Below are positions 1 through 7,322 of a stretch of 19,654 nt of DNA, in pieces. Source of the DNA: DASZCR01 sp035942915 (GTDB taxonomy: Bacteria; Acidobacteriota; Blastocatellia; Pyrinomonadales; Pyrinomonadaceae). The position numbers and the translations under genes were made by a program. The notes beneath the pieces are model-generated. The model saw nothing but the letters and a program-made list of their open reading frames with translations. It ran no database searches and was not told the origin of the DNA. Position 1 is the stretch's first letter, and the number at the start of each line of letters is the position of its first letter. The stretch spans positions 1 through 19,654 of the forward strand of contig DASZCR010000359.1 in assembly GCA_035942915.1 (NCBI GenBank), given 5' to 3'.

Positions 1-47
1 TCCCACACACTCGTCACGCGTGCGCCGAAATCTTCAATCGTCATCAT
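1..47 (-). CDS. 5' end of an unidentified gene, cut by the window edge
   Basis: Only about fifteen codons are inside the window, reading MMTIEDFGARVTSVW from an ATG at 47; a second ATG follows immediately at 44, so either Met could be first. A good ribosome binding site (GGAG, seven bases before the ATG) supports a real start. A TATAGT-like box lies upstream near 95-101 on this strand, without a clear -35 partner. The product cannot be identified from so few residues. It shares the direction of the signalling genes to its right but is separated from them by a palindromic repeat element and about 100 further bases, so it probably has its own promoter. Confidence 0.55.
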   Translation of the reverse strand, partial: MMTIEDFGARVTSVW

Positions 48-146
48 TCTCAATCTCCACTACGTCGCCGGGTCAAACCGCCCGACACGAAAATACTATA
101 CAGAAAACAGACGCGAGTGACGAGTGGAAAGACGTGGGGAGAAACA

Positions 147-262
147 GGTGATAGGCGATAAGCACTCAGTGATAAGTGATGGGTGATAGGTGATAAGAAA
201 ATCCGTCTTTTCCTATCACCCATCACCTATCACCTATCACTCTTTACTTATCACCTATCACC
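147..262. repeat. TGATAGG-type heptamer palindrome, copy 1
   Basis: The left half carries tandem units of GTGATAGG/GTGATAAG type and the right half the complementary CCTATCAC units, around a loop containing ATCCGTCTTTT near 201. The arms are imperfect: they differ by whole 7-base units and by G/A changes. The element starts about 100 bases from the partial gene at the left edge and ends two bases before the stop codon of the hybrid kinase gene, so it sits at the 3' end of the long minus-strand series. Open reading frames read through it give peptides of SPITYHLS type, which are artefacts of the repeat. A role as terminator or insulator is inferred. Confidence 0.85.
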
Positions 263-264
263 AT

Positions 265-1884
265 CTAAGCAGTAAGTTTTTGGATGGCGGCGAAGAGTTT
301 GTCGGGGTCAACGGGTTTGGCGAGATGGAGGCTGAAGCCTGCGGCGAGGGCGCGGTCGCGGTCTTCGTCCATTGCGTGGCCGGAGAGGGCGATGGCAGGC
401 ACTTTGTCGAGACCGGGCAGGCCGCGCAGTTGCGAGAGCAGTTGGTAGCCATCGACGCCGGGCATCTGAATGTCGGAGATGATGATGCCGGGCGTGCGGT
501 CTTCGGCCAGACGCATCGCTTCGGCGGCCGACTCGGCGGCCATCACGCTGTAGCCTTTGTGCTGGAAGAGCACGTTGAGGAGTTCGAGCGTCTCGCGTGA
601 GTCTTCGACGACGAGCACGGGGACGGTTCTCGGCGGGACGGTCGTCGCAGGCGGGGCTTGCGGCTCGACGCGCGCGGCGGGCGCGAGTGGGATGCTGAGA
701 GTGAAACGCGAGCCACGTCCCTTGCCTTCGGATTCGGCGCGCACTGAACCGCCATGCAACTCTGCAAGCGCGCGCACGATGGCGAGGCCGAGACCGAGAC
801 CGCCGTGCTCGCGCGTCGTCGAGCCATCGGCCTGCCGGAAGCGGTCGAAGACGTGCGGCAGAAAGTCCGGCTCGATGCCGACGCCCGTGTCCGTGACGAC
901 GACGTGCGCATCGCCGCCCTCGCGGAAGGCACGCACCGAGACGCGTCCGCCCGCAGGCGTGAACTTGACGGCGTTCGATAAGAGATTCCAGACAATCTGT
1001 TGGAGACGCAGAGGCGCGCCGAGGACGGCGAGCGCCGAGTCGCAGAGTTCGACTTCAATGTTGATGTTGCGCGCCGTCGCCATACCGCGCACCGTCTCGA
1101 TGGCGGCGTCGATGGTGTCGCAGAGGTTGATAGGCTCCCATTCGAGCCGGAGTTTGCCGGAGACGATGCGCGAGATGTCGAGGAGGTCGTCGATGAGACG
1201 CGCTTGCAGGCGCGCGTTGCGCTCGATGGCGTCAAGCCCCTGCGCGACGAGCGCCGTGTCGAGCGTTGCGCCGCCCGAACGCAGCAGGTTGACCCAACCG
1301 AGGACGGGCGTCAGCGGTGTCCGCAGTTCGTGTGAGAGCGTCGCGAGGAAGACATCTTTCGCGCGGTTGGCTTCGGACAACTCCTCGTTGAGCCGCTGCA
1401 ACTCGGCCGTGCGCTGCTCAACGCGCCGTTCGAGTTCGCGGTTGAGTTGTTCGAGCGAGGCGCGCGCCTCCTGCTCGGCAATCATCAGTCGCCGATGTTC
1501 GAGGCCGCGCCGGACGGTCAACTTCAACTCGTCGATGATGCAGGGCTTGACGAGGTAGTCGTATGCCCCCTGTCGCAGCGCGGCGATGGCCGACTCGACG
1601 GAGGCGAAGCCCGTGAGCACGATGGCGATAGTGAAGGGCGTATGACGCCTGATTTCTTCGAGTACGGAGAGGCCGTCGCCGCCGTCCATGTGAAGGTCTG
1701 TCAGAACCAAGTCGTAGGTGCAGCGGTGGAGGCGCTCGGCGGCGTCCGCGCCGCTCGACGCCATGTCCACCTCGAAACCGTCGAGACGCAGGACTTCGCT
1801 GATGGTCAGCGCCACACTCTCCTCGTCATCGACGACGAGCAGGCGCGTCAACTCACGTCCGTTCTCCTGATGCGGCGAAGTCAT
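265..1884 (-). CDS. Hybrid histidine kinase with receiver domains at both ends
   Basis: A 539-residue soluble signalling protein. Residues about 14-125 form a receiver domain (acidic pair DD near 19-20, phospho-acceptor D63 in LTDLHM, K113 in LVKP). A coiled-coil linker (135-175) leads to a HisKA domain with H185 in LSHELRTP and a HATPase domain (NLLSNAVKF, DTGVGI, GLGLGLA). Residues about 421-539 form a second receiver with D471 in ISDIQMPG and K523. No membrane segment or PAS domain is visible, so its input is probably phosphate transfer to the N-terminal receiver, perhaps from the GAF-PAS kinase encoded upstream. The ATG at 1884 lies 17 bases after the previous gene's stop, which indicates co-transcription. 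The output partner is unknown, and no DNA-binding regulator is encoded nearby. Confidence 0.93.
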   Translation of the reverse strand: MTSPHQENGRELTRLLVVDDEESVALTISEVLRLDGFEVDMASSGADAAERLHRCTYDLVLTDLHMDGGDGLSVLEEIRRHTPFTIAIVLTGFASVESAIAALRQGAYDYLVKPCIIDELKLTVRRGLEHRRLMIAEQEARASLEQLNRELERRVEQRTAELQRLNEELSEANRAKDVFLATLSHELRTPLTPVLGWVNLLRSGGATLDTALVAQGLDAIERNARLQARLIDDLLDISRIVSGKLRLEWEPINLCDTIDAAIETVRGMATARNINIEVELCDSALAVLGAPLRLQQIVWNLLSNAVKFTPAGGRVSVRAFREGGDAHVVVTDTGVGIEPDFLPHVFDRFRQADGSTTREHGGLGLGLAIVRALAELHGGSVRAESEGKGRGSRFTLSIPLAPAARVEPQAPPATTVPPRTVPVLVVEDSRETLELLNVLFQHKGYSVMAAESAAEAMRLAEDRTPGIIISDIQMPGVDGYQLLSQLRGLPGLDKVPAIALSGHAMDEDRDRALAAGFSLHLAKPVDPDKLFAAIQKLTA

Positions 1885-1901
1885 AAGAAACCAGAATGTT
1901 T

Positions 1902-2777
1902 TTAAGTGACTACTGATTGCCGACCGCTCGGCTTCGGTTTCTCTACCGCGACGTTAAGCATGTCGAGCGCAAGGCGCAGCCCGTCAACGAGACGGCGGCG
2001 CGTGCAGATGTCGTGGAGTTCGACTCCGAGCTTCACGAGGTCTGCGGCCATGCCTGCGTTAACGCCCGTGATAATCGCCGCCGCGCCGAGCAACTTGACC
2101 GAGCGCACCGTGTTGATGAGGTGCGCGGCCGTGTAGGTATCGACCACCGTGCAGCCTGTGATGTCGATAATCACGGCCTGCGCGCCCTTCGCCCTGACGG
2201 CTTCGAGCAGCGTGGTTGCCATCTGCACGGCGCGCTGGTCGTCGAGCGTGCCGACGATGGGCAACAGCAGGATGCCGTCCCAGATTTCGACGACCGGCGT
2301 CGAGAGTTCGTGGATGCGCGCCTGTTGCGCGCGATGTTCGAGCGCGCGATGGACGGTGCGCTTGAGGTCGTCGATGACGCAGGGCTTGACGAGATAATCG
2401 TAGACGCCCTGACGCAACGCGTCGATGGACGATTCGATGGAGGCATAGCCCGTCAAAACGATGGTGACGAGCGACGGATAGCGCGTGTGCAACTCGTTGA
2501 GCAGCGTGCTCCCGTCCATGTCCTCCATCCGCAAGTCCGTCAGCACGAGGTCGTAGTAGCCGTGCTCGACCTTCTCCAGAGCCTCGCGCCCGTCGCTCGC
2601 CGTCTCGACCGCGTAGCCCTCCTGTTCGAGAATAGCGGCGGTCGTGATGCGGACGTTCTCCTCGTCATCGACGACGAGGATGCGCGACTTCTGTCGGCCG
2701 CCGGAGAGTCCTCCGCCGCCTCCGTTCGAGGCGTTGCTCACGCCACTGCCATTCTGTTTACTTCGTGCGCCCGCCAT
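1902..2777 (-). CDS. Response regulator with receiver and RsbR-like STAS domain
   Basis: The start is set at the ATG at 2777, preceded by AGAGG; a TTG at 2804 is in frame but lies deeper inside the upstream gene. That gives 291 residues. After a Gly/Ser-rich linker, residues 31-150 are a receiver (DDEE 37-40, D81 in LTDLRM, K131 in LVKP). Residues about 161-277 are a STAS domain of the RsbR/RsbS stressosome type: the VVDTYTAAHL segment matches the region of RsbR that carries the phosphorylated threonine, so T214 or T216 is the candidate site. There is no DNA-binding domain. The expected role is to link a phosphorelay to partner switching (a switch kinase or phosphatase and an anti-sigma system), but none of those partners is in the window. 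The gene overlaps the upstream kinase gene by 20 bases. Confidence 0.9.
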   Translation of the reverse strand: MAGARSKQNGSGVSNASNGGGGGLSGGRQKSRILVVDDEENVRITTAAILEQEGYAVETASDGREALEKVEHGYYDLVLTDLRMEDMDGSTLLNELHTRYPSLVTIVLTGYASIESSIDALRQGVYDYLVKPCVIDDLKRTVHRALEHRAQQARIHELSTPVVEIWDGILLLPIVGTLDDQRAVQMATTLLEAVRAKGAQAVIIDITGCTVVDTYTAAHLINTVRSVKLLGAAAIITGVNAGMAADLVKLGVELHDICTRRRLVDGLRLALDMLNVAVEKPKPSGRQSVVT

Positions 2778-4941
2778 CGGCCTCTGAGAGAGTAGGGGAG
2801 TCAACGGGGAGAATGATGTTGAAGGTTGTGCCCTTGCCTTCGGTGCTCGTCACCTCGATGCGTCCGCCGTGATGGCGCACGATGTCCTGCGTCACCCAGA
2901 GACCAAGCCCCGTGCCCTTCGTCCGCGTCGAGAAGAAAGGCTCGAAGATGCGCGCCACGTCGGCTTCGCTGATGCCGCGCCCGGTGTCGCAAATCTGGAT
3001 TGAGATGGTCGGCTGCAAAGCCTGTTCGTAGCGTTCGGTGGTGACGCGCACCTCGCCCTCGCCTTCGATGGCCTGCTGCGCATTCAGTATCAGGTTAAGA
3101 AAGACCTGACGCAGTTGGTCTGCGCGTGCGCGCACGGGCGGAAGCTCTTCGTCGAAGCGGCGAACGACGCGGACGCCCGCCTGCTTGAGCTTCTTTTCGA
3201 TGAGGACGAGCGTCTCTTCGAGAACCTGATTGACGTTAACCCATTCGACTTCGCCTGAGCGCCGCGCGAAGCCGAGCATCTGGCGGATGATGTGCGAGAC
3301 GCGCTCGGTCTCTTTTCGCGCCACGTCGAGGAAGCGCAGGTTCGATTCTTCGTTGCGACTGTTGGTCAACAGGTAGAGCGAATTCTTGATGGCTTCGAGC
3401 GGGTTGTTGACTTCGTGCGCGATGGAGGCGGCGAGGCGGCCGACGGCTGCGAGTTTCTCCGACTCGAAGAGCTGCTGCTCGACGCGGCGACGCTCAAGCT
3501 CGCGTATCTCCGAGAGGTCGTGGAGGATGGAGACGACGGCCGTCACCTGTCCTTTGGCGTCGGAGACTTCGGCTGAGGTGATTTCCATCGGCAGCGTGTC
3601 GCCCGTCTCCGGGTCTATCAGTTCGATTTCGGCCTGACGGCCGGTCTGCGTCTCGGAGGCCAGACCGGAGATGAACGAAGTGAGCTTGACGGAGTTGGCG
3701 CGGACGGCGCGCGCGGCGCGCGGGCGCATGTCGTCGCTCTCCTGAAAGAGCCGCTCGGCGCGCTGGTTGAAGAGGATGAACGTCCCCGTCGTATCGCAGA
3801 CGGCGATGGGGTGGCCGACGTGTTCGAGAATCAGGTCGAGACGGTCGCGCTCGCGCCGCGCCTCAGCCTCAGCCTGTTGGAGTTTGACGAAGTTGCGCGC
3901 GAGTTCTTCGTTGGCGCGCCTGAGGTCGGTCACGTCGCGGAAGATTGAGACCATGCCGATGCGTTCGCCGCGCGCGTTCAGCGCGGGCGTCGAGATGACC
4001 TCGAAGTGGATGTCCCAACCTTCGAGCGGATGAACCAGCGTGAGGTCGCGCCCGACGACGCCTTCGGAGGCGACGGCCGCGCTCGACAGGTAGGCAGAGA
4101 AGAGCAGGTCGTTCATCTCAAGTGCGCGACGCTTGCCTTCGCTGGCGTTCTTCGAGCCGCTGAAGAGCTCTTCGGCGCGACGGTTCTGAAGCAGGATTTC
4201 GTTGTCGAGGTTTGTCAGAACGATGGGGTCGGCCACAGACTTCATGACCGATTCGACCCACTGCCGCTCCCTCTGAAGCTTCATCACGGTCGCGTTCAGG
4301 CGGTCGGTTTGGATGCCTGCCGAGATGATGCTTCCGGCGCGGTCGGCAAAGAGCGTGAGAGCGCGAAACTGCCTCGGCGTCATCGCGCTGTGTCGCGCGG
4401 CGACGTAGAGCGCGCCGATGCAAGTGCCTTCGGGCATCCAGTATTTGTCGTCGCCGTAGGGTCTGCGCGCAAACTCGCCTTCGGTTTTCTCGGAGGCGAG
4501 TTGGCTGGCGAAGAGCGGCAGCGCGAGCATATCTGTCGAGCAGCCGACGCGGTCGAGGAAATCTGCCGCCGCGTCGCCGCCGCCGCGCGTAATCCAGACG
4601 GGGCGGCCGTCGTGGACGACCGTCACGTAAGGCGCGTTGGAGTCGAGCGGCATCTCAATGGAGGAGACGGCCGCATCGTCGGGGAAGCCGACGGCCATGC
4701 GAACGCGCAGGGAGGCGCTGCGTTGGTCGATGAGCGCGAGCGCGGCGTGCGGATAGCCGAGGCCGGAGGTCGCGGTGTCGAGCGTCAGCAGCATCCGCTC
4801 CTCGACCTTCTGCGCGGCCAGAAGCTGCGTCGTCATCTCGAAGAGCAGTTCATACTCGCGCGCATGCAGAGTGGCCTCGTCCTCTTCGGCCTCGCCGATA
4901 GCGCCCGCCGCGCCCGTCGGTTCTGTCAGACGATTCTCCAT
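2758..4941 (-). CDS. Soluble GAF-PAS-PAS sensor histidine kinase
   Basis: A 727-residue cytoplasmic kinase without membrane segments. Order: an acidic N-terminus, a GAF domain at about 30-210, a PAS domain at about 225-340 (SVADPIVLTN, NRRAEELF), a second PAS at about 365-485 (VGHPIAVCDTTG, NQRAERLF), a HisKA domain with H509 in SIAHEVNNP, and a HATPase domain (NLILNAQQAI, DTGRGIS, GTGLGL). The HEVNNP box is of the NtrB-like kinase class. The signal sensed is unknown; GAF and PAS domains bind small ligands or cofactors. The ATG at 4941 begins five bases after a palindromic repeat, and no strong ribosome binding site is seen (only TAGAG). It follows gvpA and precedes the receiver-STAS and hybrid kinase genes, with which it probably forms a phosphorelay. 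Confidence 0.92.
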   Translation of the reverse strand: MENRLTEPTGAAGAIGEAEEDEATLHAREYELLFEMTTQLLAAQKVEERMLLTLDTATSGLGYPHAALALIDQRSASLRVRMAVGFPDDAAVSSIEMPLDSNAPYVTVVHDGRPVWITRGGGDAAADFLDRVGCSTDMLALPLFASQLASEKTEGEFARRPYGDDKYWMPEGTCIGALYVAARHSAMTPRQFRALTLFADRAGSIISAGIQTDRLNATVMKLQRERQWVESVMKSVADPIVLTNLDNEILLQNRRAEELFSGSKNASEGKRRALEMNDLLFSAYLSSAAVASEGVVGRDLTLVHPLEGWDIHFEVISTPALNARGERIGMVSIFRDVTDLRRANEELARNFVKLQQAEAEARRERDRLDLILEHVGHPIAVCDTTGTFILFNQRAERLFQESDDMRPRAARAVRANSVKLTSFISGLASETQTGRQAEIELIDPETGDTLPMEITSAEVSDAKGQVTAVVSILHDLSEIRELERRRVEQQLFESEKLAAVGRLAASIAHEVNNPLEAIKNSLYLLTNSRNEESNLRFLDVARKETERVSHIIRQMLGFARRSGEVEWVNVNQVLEETLVLIEKKLKQAGVRVVRRFDEELPPVRARADQLRQVFLNLILNAQQAIEGEGEVRVTTERYEQALQPTISIQICDTGRGISEADVARIFEPFFSTRTKGTGLGLWVTQDIVRHHGGRIEVTSTEGKGTTFNIILPVDSPTLSEADGGRTK

Positions 4942-4946
4942 ACTCT

Positions 4947-5022
4947 AGTGATGGGTGATAGGTGATAGGTGATAGGAAGAAAGCTGTCTTCTCTTATTAC
5001 CTATTACCTATCACCTATTACT
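4947..5022. repeat. TGATAGG-type heptamer palindrome, copy 2
   Basis: Left-arm units GTGATGG, GTGATAG, GTGATAG and GTGATAG face right-arm units of CCTATTA/CCTATCA type, with a loop containing GCTGTCTTCTC. The arms pair imperfectly through G/A changes. It fills the space between gvpA (stop at 5029) and the sensor kinase start at 4941. It could separate expression of the gas vesicle genes from the kinase genes, by attenuating transcription or stabilising the gvpA end of the transcript; this is inferred. Confidence 0.85.
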
Positions 5023-5028
5023 TCTGCT

Positions 5029-5316
5029 TCAGCTTCTATCCACGTCCACAGTGACGCGGCGCGTGCGGTCGTCTTCGAGCGGCTCAGTCGTGCCCGGCCC
5101 CATCGCCGGGCGCGAGACAGCGGGCGTCAGACCGACGGCCTCTGCGTATTTCAGGTACGTGTCAATCGAGGCGACGACGACGCGCGCCTCGACCGTGATG
5201 AGGTCGATGCCGACAAGCGAGATGCGCACCCACGCATCGACGACGATGCCCTTGTCGAGCACGCGGTCGAGCACGTCAATCAGACTAGTTCCGCCCGGAG
5301 CCCTCTCAACAGCCAT
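5029..5316 (-). CDS. gvpA: GvpA, major gas vesicle shell protein
   Basis: The 95-residue product contains the canonical GvpA core nearly intact: SLIDVLDRVLDKGIVVDAW, VRISLVGIDLITVEARVVV and ASIDTYLKYAEAVGLT. In known gas vesicles this small hydrophobic protein polymerises into the ribbed, gas-permeable wall. Residues after about 72 (PAMGPGTTEPLEDD onwards) form a charged tail longer than in many homologues. The ATG at 5316 has a GGAGAAAGG stretch upstream. It is the last gas vesicle gene of the series, just downstream of a GvpJ-like gene and before a palindromic repeat. Being last is notable because GvpA is needed in greatest amount; a local promoter or transcript stabilisation by the repeat could compensate, but no clear promoter was seen in the 39-base gap. 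Confidence 0.95.
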   Translation of the reverse strand: MAVERAPGGTSLIDVLDRVLDKGIVVDAWVRISLVGIDLITVEARVVVASIDTYLKYAEAVGLTPAVSRPAMGPGTTEPLEDDRTRRVTVDVDRS

Positions 5317-5355
5317 GTGCTTTAATACCTTTCTCCGTTGATTGAAATAAAAATC

Positions 5356-5754
5356 TTAACGCGTGCGACGCCCGCGCCCCTTCTTCGTCGCGCTCTTCGC
5401 CGACGATGGACGGGAGGCGCGTTCGGTCGCAGCCGCGACCGTCGAGGGTTCGTTCAGTTGTCGCACCTCGCGTTCGAGCGTGGCGAGGCGTTCACGCAGT
5501 TCGACGTTCTCGGCCTCGGCGCGCTCGGCGCGCGTCGTCAAATTCGTGTCGTAGCGCCACCAATTGAGACCGATTTGCTCGGCCTTGTCGATGGAGCAGA
5601 CGAGCAGCCGTATCTGCAAGGTCAGCAGTTCGACGTTGGCAAGCGACACCTTGATGTCGCCCGCGATGACTAGTCCCTTGTCAAGAATCCTGTCCAGTAC
5701 GTCAACCAGACCGGGGGGACGTGCGGTGATTAGGCTTGAACGCTCGGTTGACAA
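5356..5754 (-). CDS. gvpJ: GvpJ/GvpS-like minor gas vesicle protein
   Basis: A 132-residue member of the GvpA superfamily. The core at about 14-70 reads GLVDVLDRILDKGLVIAGD, then IKVSLANVELLTLQIRLLV and CSIDKAEQIGLNWW, the pattern of GvpJ/GvpS minor proteins thought to act in nucleation or tip shape. Beyond the core there is a predicted coiled coil (about 77-102, RAERAEAENVELRERLATLE) and a basic Ser/Lys/Arg tail that ends in GRGRRTR. The start is TTG at 5754, supported by AAGGGAG nine bases upstream; no better ATG is available. It lies 39 bases upstream of gvpA. Assignment to J rather than S or M is uncertain, because these names overlap between organisms. Confidence 0.88.
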   Translation of the reverse strand: MSTERSSLITARPPGLVDVLDRILDKGLVIAGDIKVSLANVELLTLQIRLLVCSIDKAEQIGLNWWRYDTNLTTRAERAEAENVELRERLATLEREVRQLNEPSTVAAATERASRPSSAKSATKKGRGRRTR

Positions 5755-5803
5755 TGCGCGGTTCTCCCTTGCTCTCTCTTAACGGGTCTCCTCCCACCCC
5801 GCC

Positions 5804-6169
5804 TTAAATCAGACGCCCGACGGGGCCGAGGTCGAGGTTAAGGTCTTCGTCCTGGAGGCCGAACTGCTCCTTCAGTTCCTGCATCTTCGCTTCCAGCTTC
5901 ATCAGGGCGAGTCCTAATTCCTCGACCTGTTCTTCGCTCAAGTCACCGCCCTCCATCCGCCGCACGGCCTGCTTCTCTAGAAGCTTGCGGACGAGTTCGA
6001 TGAGCGTCAGCACGAGCTTCGCCAGACCCTGTTCGACCGACTGCGCATCGACGTTGATGCGCTCCGGGAGACGGTCTGCGACGCGCCTGAGTTCTTCGAT
6101 AAACTCCTGCGGGTGCGTCGTCTCTATCTCCGGCTCAACCGGACTGGGGGAATCGGGGGAATGCTCCAC
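5804..6169 (-). CDS. gvpK: GvpK gas vesicle protein
   Basis: The 121-residue product carries the GvpK signature: RINVDAQSVEQGLAKLVLTL, then LLEKQAVRRMEGGDLSEEQ and a C-terminal LNLDLGPVGRLI. GvpK is a minor, mostly helical protein required for gas vesicle formation in several organisms; its exact role in assembly is unsettled. The start is GTG at 6169 with GGAG ten bases upstream. The N-terminal 20 residues are Pro/Glu-rich and not conserved. It sits between the third GvpF/L gene and the GvpJ-like gene in the same direction. The 89 bases upstream (6170-6258) are relatively AT-rich and hold no recognised feature. Confidence 0.94.
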   Translation of the reverse strand: MEHSPDSPSPVEPEIETTHPQEFIEELRRVADRLPERINVDAQSVEQGLAKLVLTLIELVRKLLEKQAVRRMEGGDLSEEQVEELGLALMKLEAKMQELKEQFGLQDEDLNLDLGPVGRLI

Positions 6170-6258
6170 AAGCAGAATACTCCTATCCGTCTAACTTATT
6201 CAATCCGCGCCTTTAACAAAATAAACGTGCAATGGCGGTGGCGCTTCAGACGACGAGG

Positions 6259-6990
6259 CTAAATCTCGCCGAAGCTATAAGGCGGCCACGCGCCGCTCGT
6301 CAGGAAACGCAGACGCGCCTCGCGCTCGCGGCGCAGACCTTCGAGCCGCGCGCGGTATTCTGCGAGCCGCTCGCGTTCGACCAGATGCGCTGCGCGGACG
6401 ACGAGCGCCTGCGCCGCGCTGAGCGTCACGCGCTCCTCTCTGACCGCATCGCCCAAGCCCTCTGCGAGCCATGCGCGAATCTCCTCTGCACGCTCGGCGA
6501 GCGCAGCCGCGCCCGCCAACTCGCGCCGCTTCGCTTCAAGAAAGGCCGCGCCGCTTCCCGCGCTTGATGAAGTCTGCGCTGCATCGTCGCTTGCAGGTTC
6601 GACGCCGAGCGCCTCGCGCAACTCGGCCTGCGTGTCCCACAACACCTTGACGCTCATCTCGACCGCGCCGCTGACGCGCGCCAGCGCCGTCGAGAGAGCC
6701 GCCTCGTTCGCTTGCAGATAGGCTGCGAGCCGCTCTGCTTCGACCAGCGTGCCGAAGCGAAAAGGAAGCGGCGTCGTCTCCGCCAGCACGCGCCCGTTGA
6801 CGCGGTTGTGCGCCTCGACGTTCTCGCGCGTCAGCCTCACACGCGCGCCCTCAAACTCGCTCACCACCGCGACGAACTTTCCGAAACTCTCGACACGCAC
6901 CTGTGCGTCGCCGACACCTTCGACACCTTCGACACCCTCGACGGCCTGCCGCGTCAACTCATCGCCGAGACAGTAGACGTACAGGCTCAT
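6259..6990 (-). CDS. gvpL: GvpF/L family gas vesicle protein (third copy in operon order)
   Basis: This 243-residue protein has the GvpF/L layout: an N-terminal beta-strand start MSLYVYCL, the mid-protein motif TTPLPFRFGTL near residues 72-82, a long helical region, and a C-terminal SGAWPPYSF. GvpF/L proteins are accessory and bind GvpA-type subunits during early assembly. The ATG at 6990 overlaps the stop of the upstream GvpA-family gene as ATGA, indicating translational coupling. A VEGVEGVEGV stretch near residues 18-27 arises from a 9-base tandem repeat (6919-6940). It differs strongly from the two other GvpF/L copies, so these are old paralogues rather than a recent duplication. The choice between F and L names is arbitrary. 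Confidence 0.92.
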   Translation of the reverse strand: MSLYVYCLGDELTRQAVEGVEGVEGVGDAQVRVESFGKFVAVVSEFEGARVRLTRENVEAHNRVNGRVLAETTPLPFRFGTLVEAERLAAYLQANEAALSTALARVSGAVEMSVKVLWDTQAELREALGVEPASDDAAQTSSSAGSGAAFLEAKRRELAGAAALAERAEEIRAWLAEGLGDAVREERVTLSAAQALVVRAAHLVERERLAEYRARLEGLRREREARLRFLTSGAWPPYSFGEI

Positions 6991-7241
6991 TGCTCCGGCT
7001 CGCGTCTCTCTGCGCTCGCGCCGGTAAGCAGTTCCAGACGCTGCTCGCGCGCGCCGAGCACCTTGTTGACCGACTCGACCGAGCCGAGCAGGACGTTCAA
7101 GCCGAGATAGATGAGGTCGATGTTGGCGACCGAGATGGTAATCTCACCCGCAATCACCAATCCTCTATCAAGCACATGGTCGAGCGTCTCCAACAGAGAT
7201 AGCTCGTCCTCTGCCTCCGGCTCTAAAAATTCGTTAACCAT
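6987..7241 (-). CDS. Small GvpA-superfamily protein (GvpM/J/S type)
   Basis: The start is placed at the ATG at 7241, preceded by GAAGGG, giving 84 residues; the reading frame is open further upstream but without a supported start. The core LLETLDHVLDRGLVIAGEI, then TISVANIDLIYLGLNVLLG and SVESVNKVLG is GvpA-like, and closest to the GvpM/GvpJ/GvpS minor proteins. It lacks the WW and coiled-coil extension of the GvpJ-like protein encoded at 5356-5754, and lacks the ARVVVASIDTY segment of GvpA, so it is a third, distinct subunit type. Its stop overlaps the next GvpF/L start by four bases, which suggests the two products are made in a fixed ratio. Confidence 0.88.
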   Translation of the reverse strand: MVNEFLEPEAEDELSLLETLDHVLDRGLVIAGEITISVANIDLIYLGLNVLLGSVESVNKVLGAREQRLELLTGASAERREPEQ

Positions 7242-7322
7242 AAACCCTTCGTGAAGGCAAAAGTTGAAAGCAGCCGCCGTCGCCGAAGACACACATGCTG
7301 AGCGCGGCGCCATTTTATCCTG

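Noticed and set aside
8..126. 10-base inverted repeat CACTCGTCAC (8-17) with its complement at 117-126
   Set aside because: One arm is inside the partial gene's coding region, spacing is about 100 bases, and nothing else supports a function; chance is plausible.
557..2795. Long plus-strand reading frames opposite the kinase and regulator genes (for example 557-1558 and 1917-2795)
   Set aside because: They mirror well-supported minus-strand genes in GC-rich DNA, are Arg/Ser-rich or lack any recognisable motif, and have no supported starts.
6919..6940. 9-base tandem repeat in a GvpF/L gene as a phase-variation tract
   Set aside because: The unit is a multiple of three and there are only about three copies, so length changes would keep the frame; it only adds VEG units.
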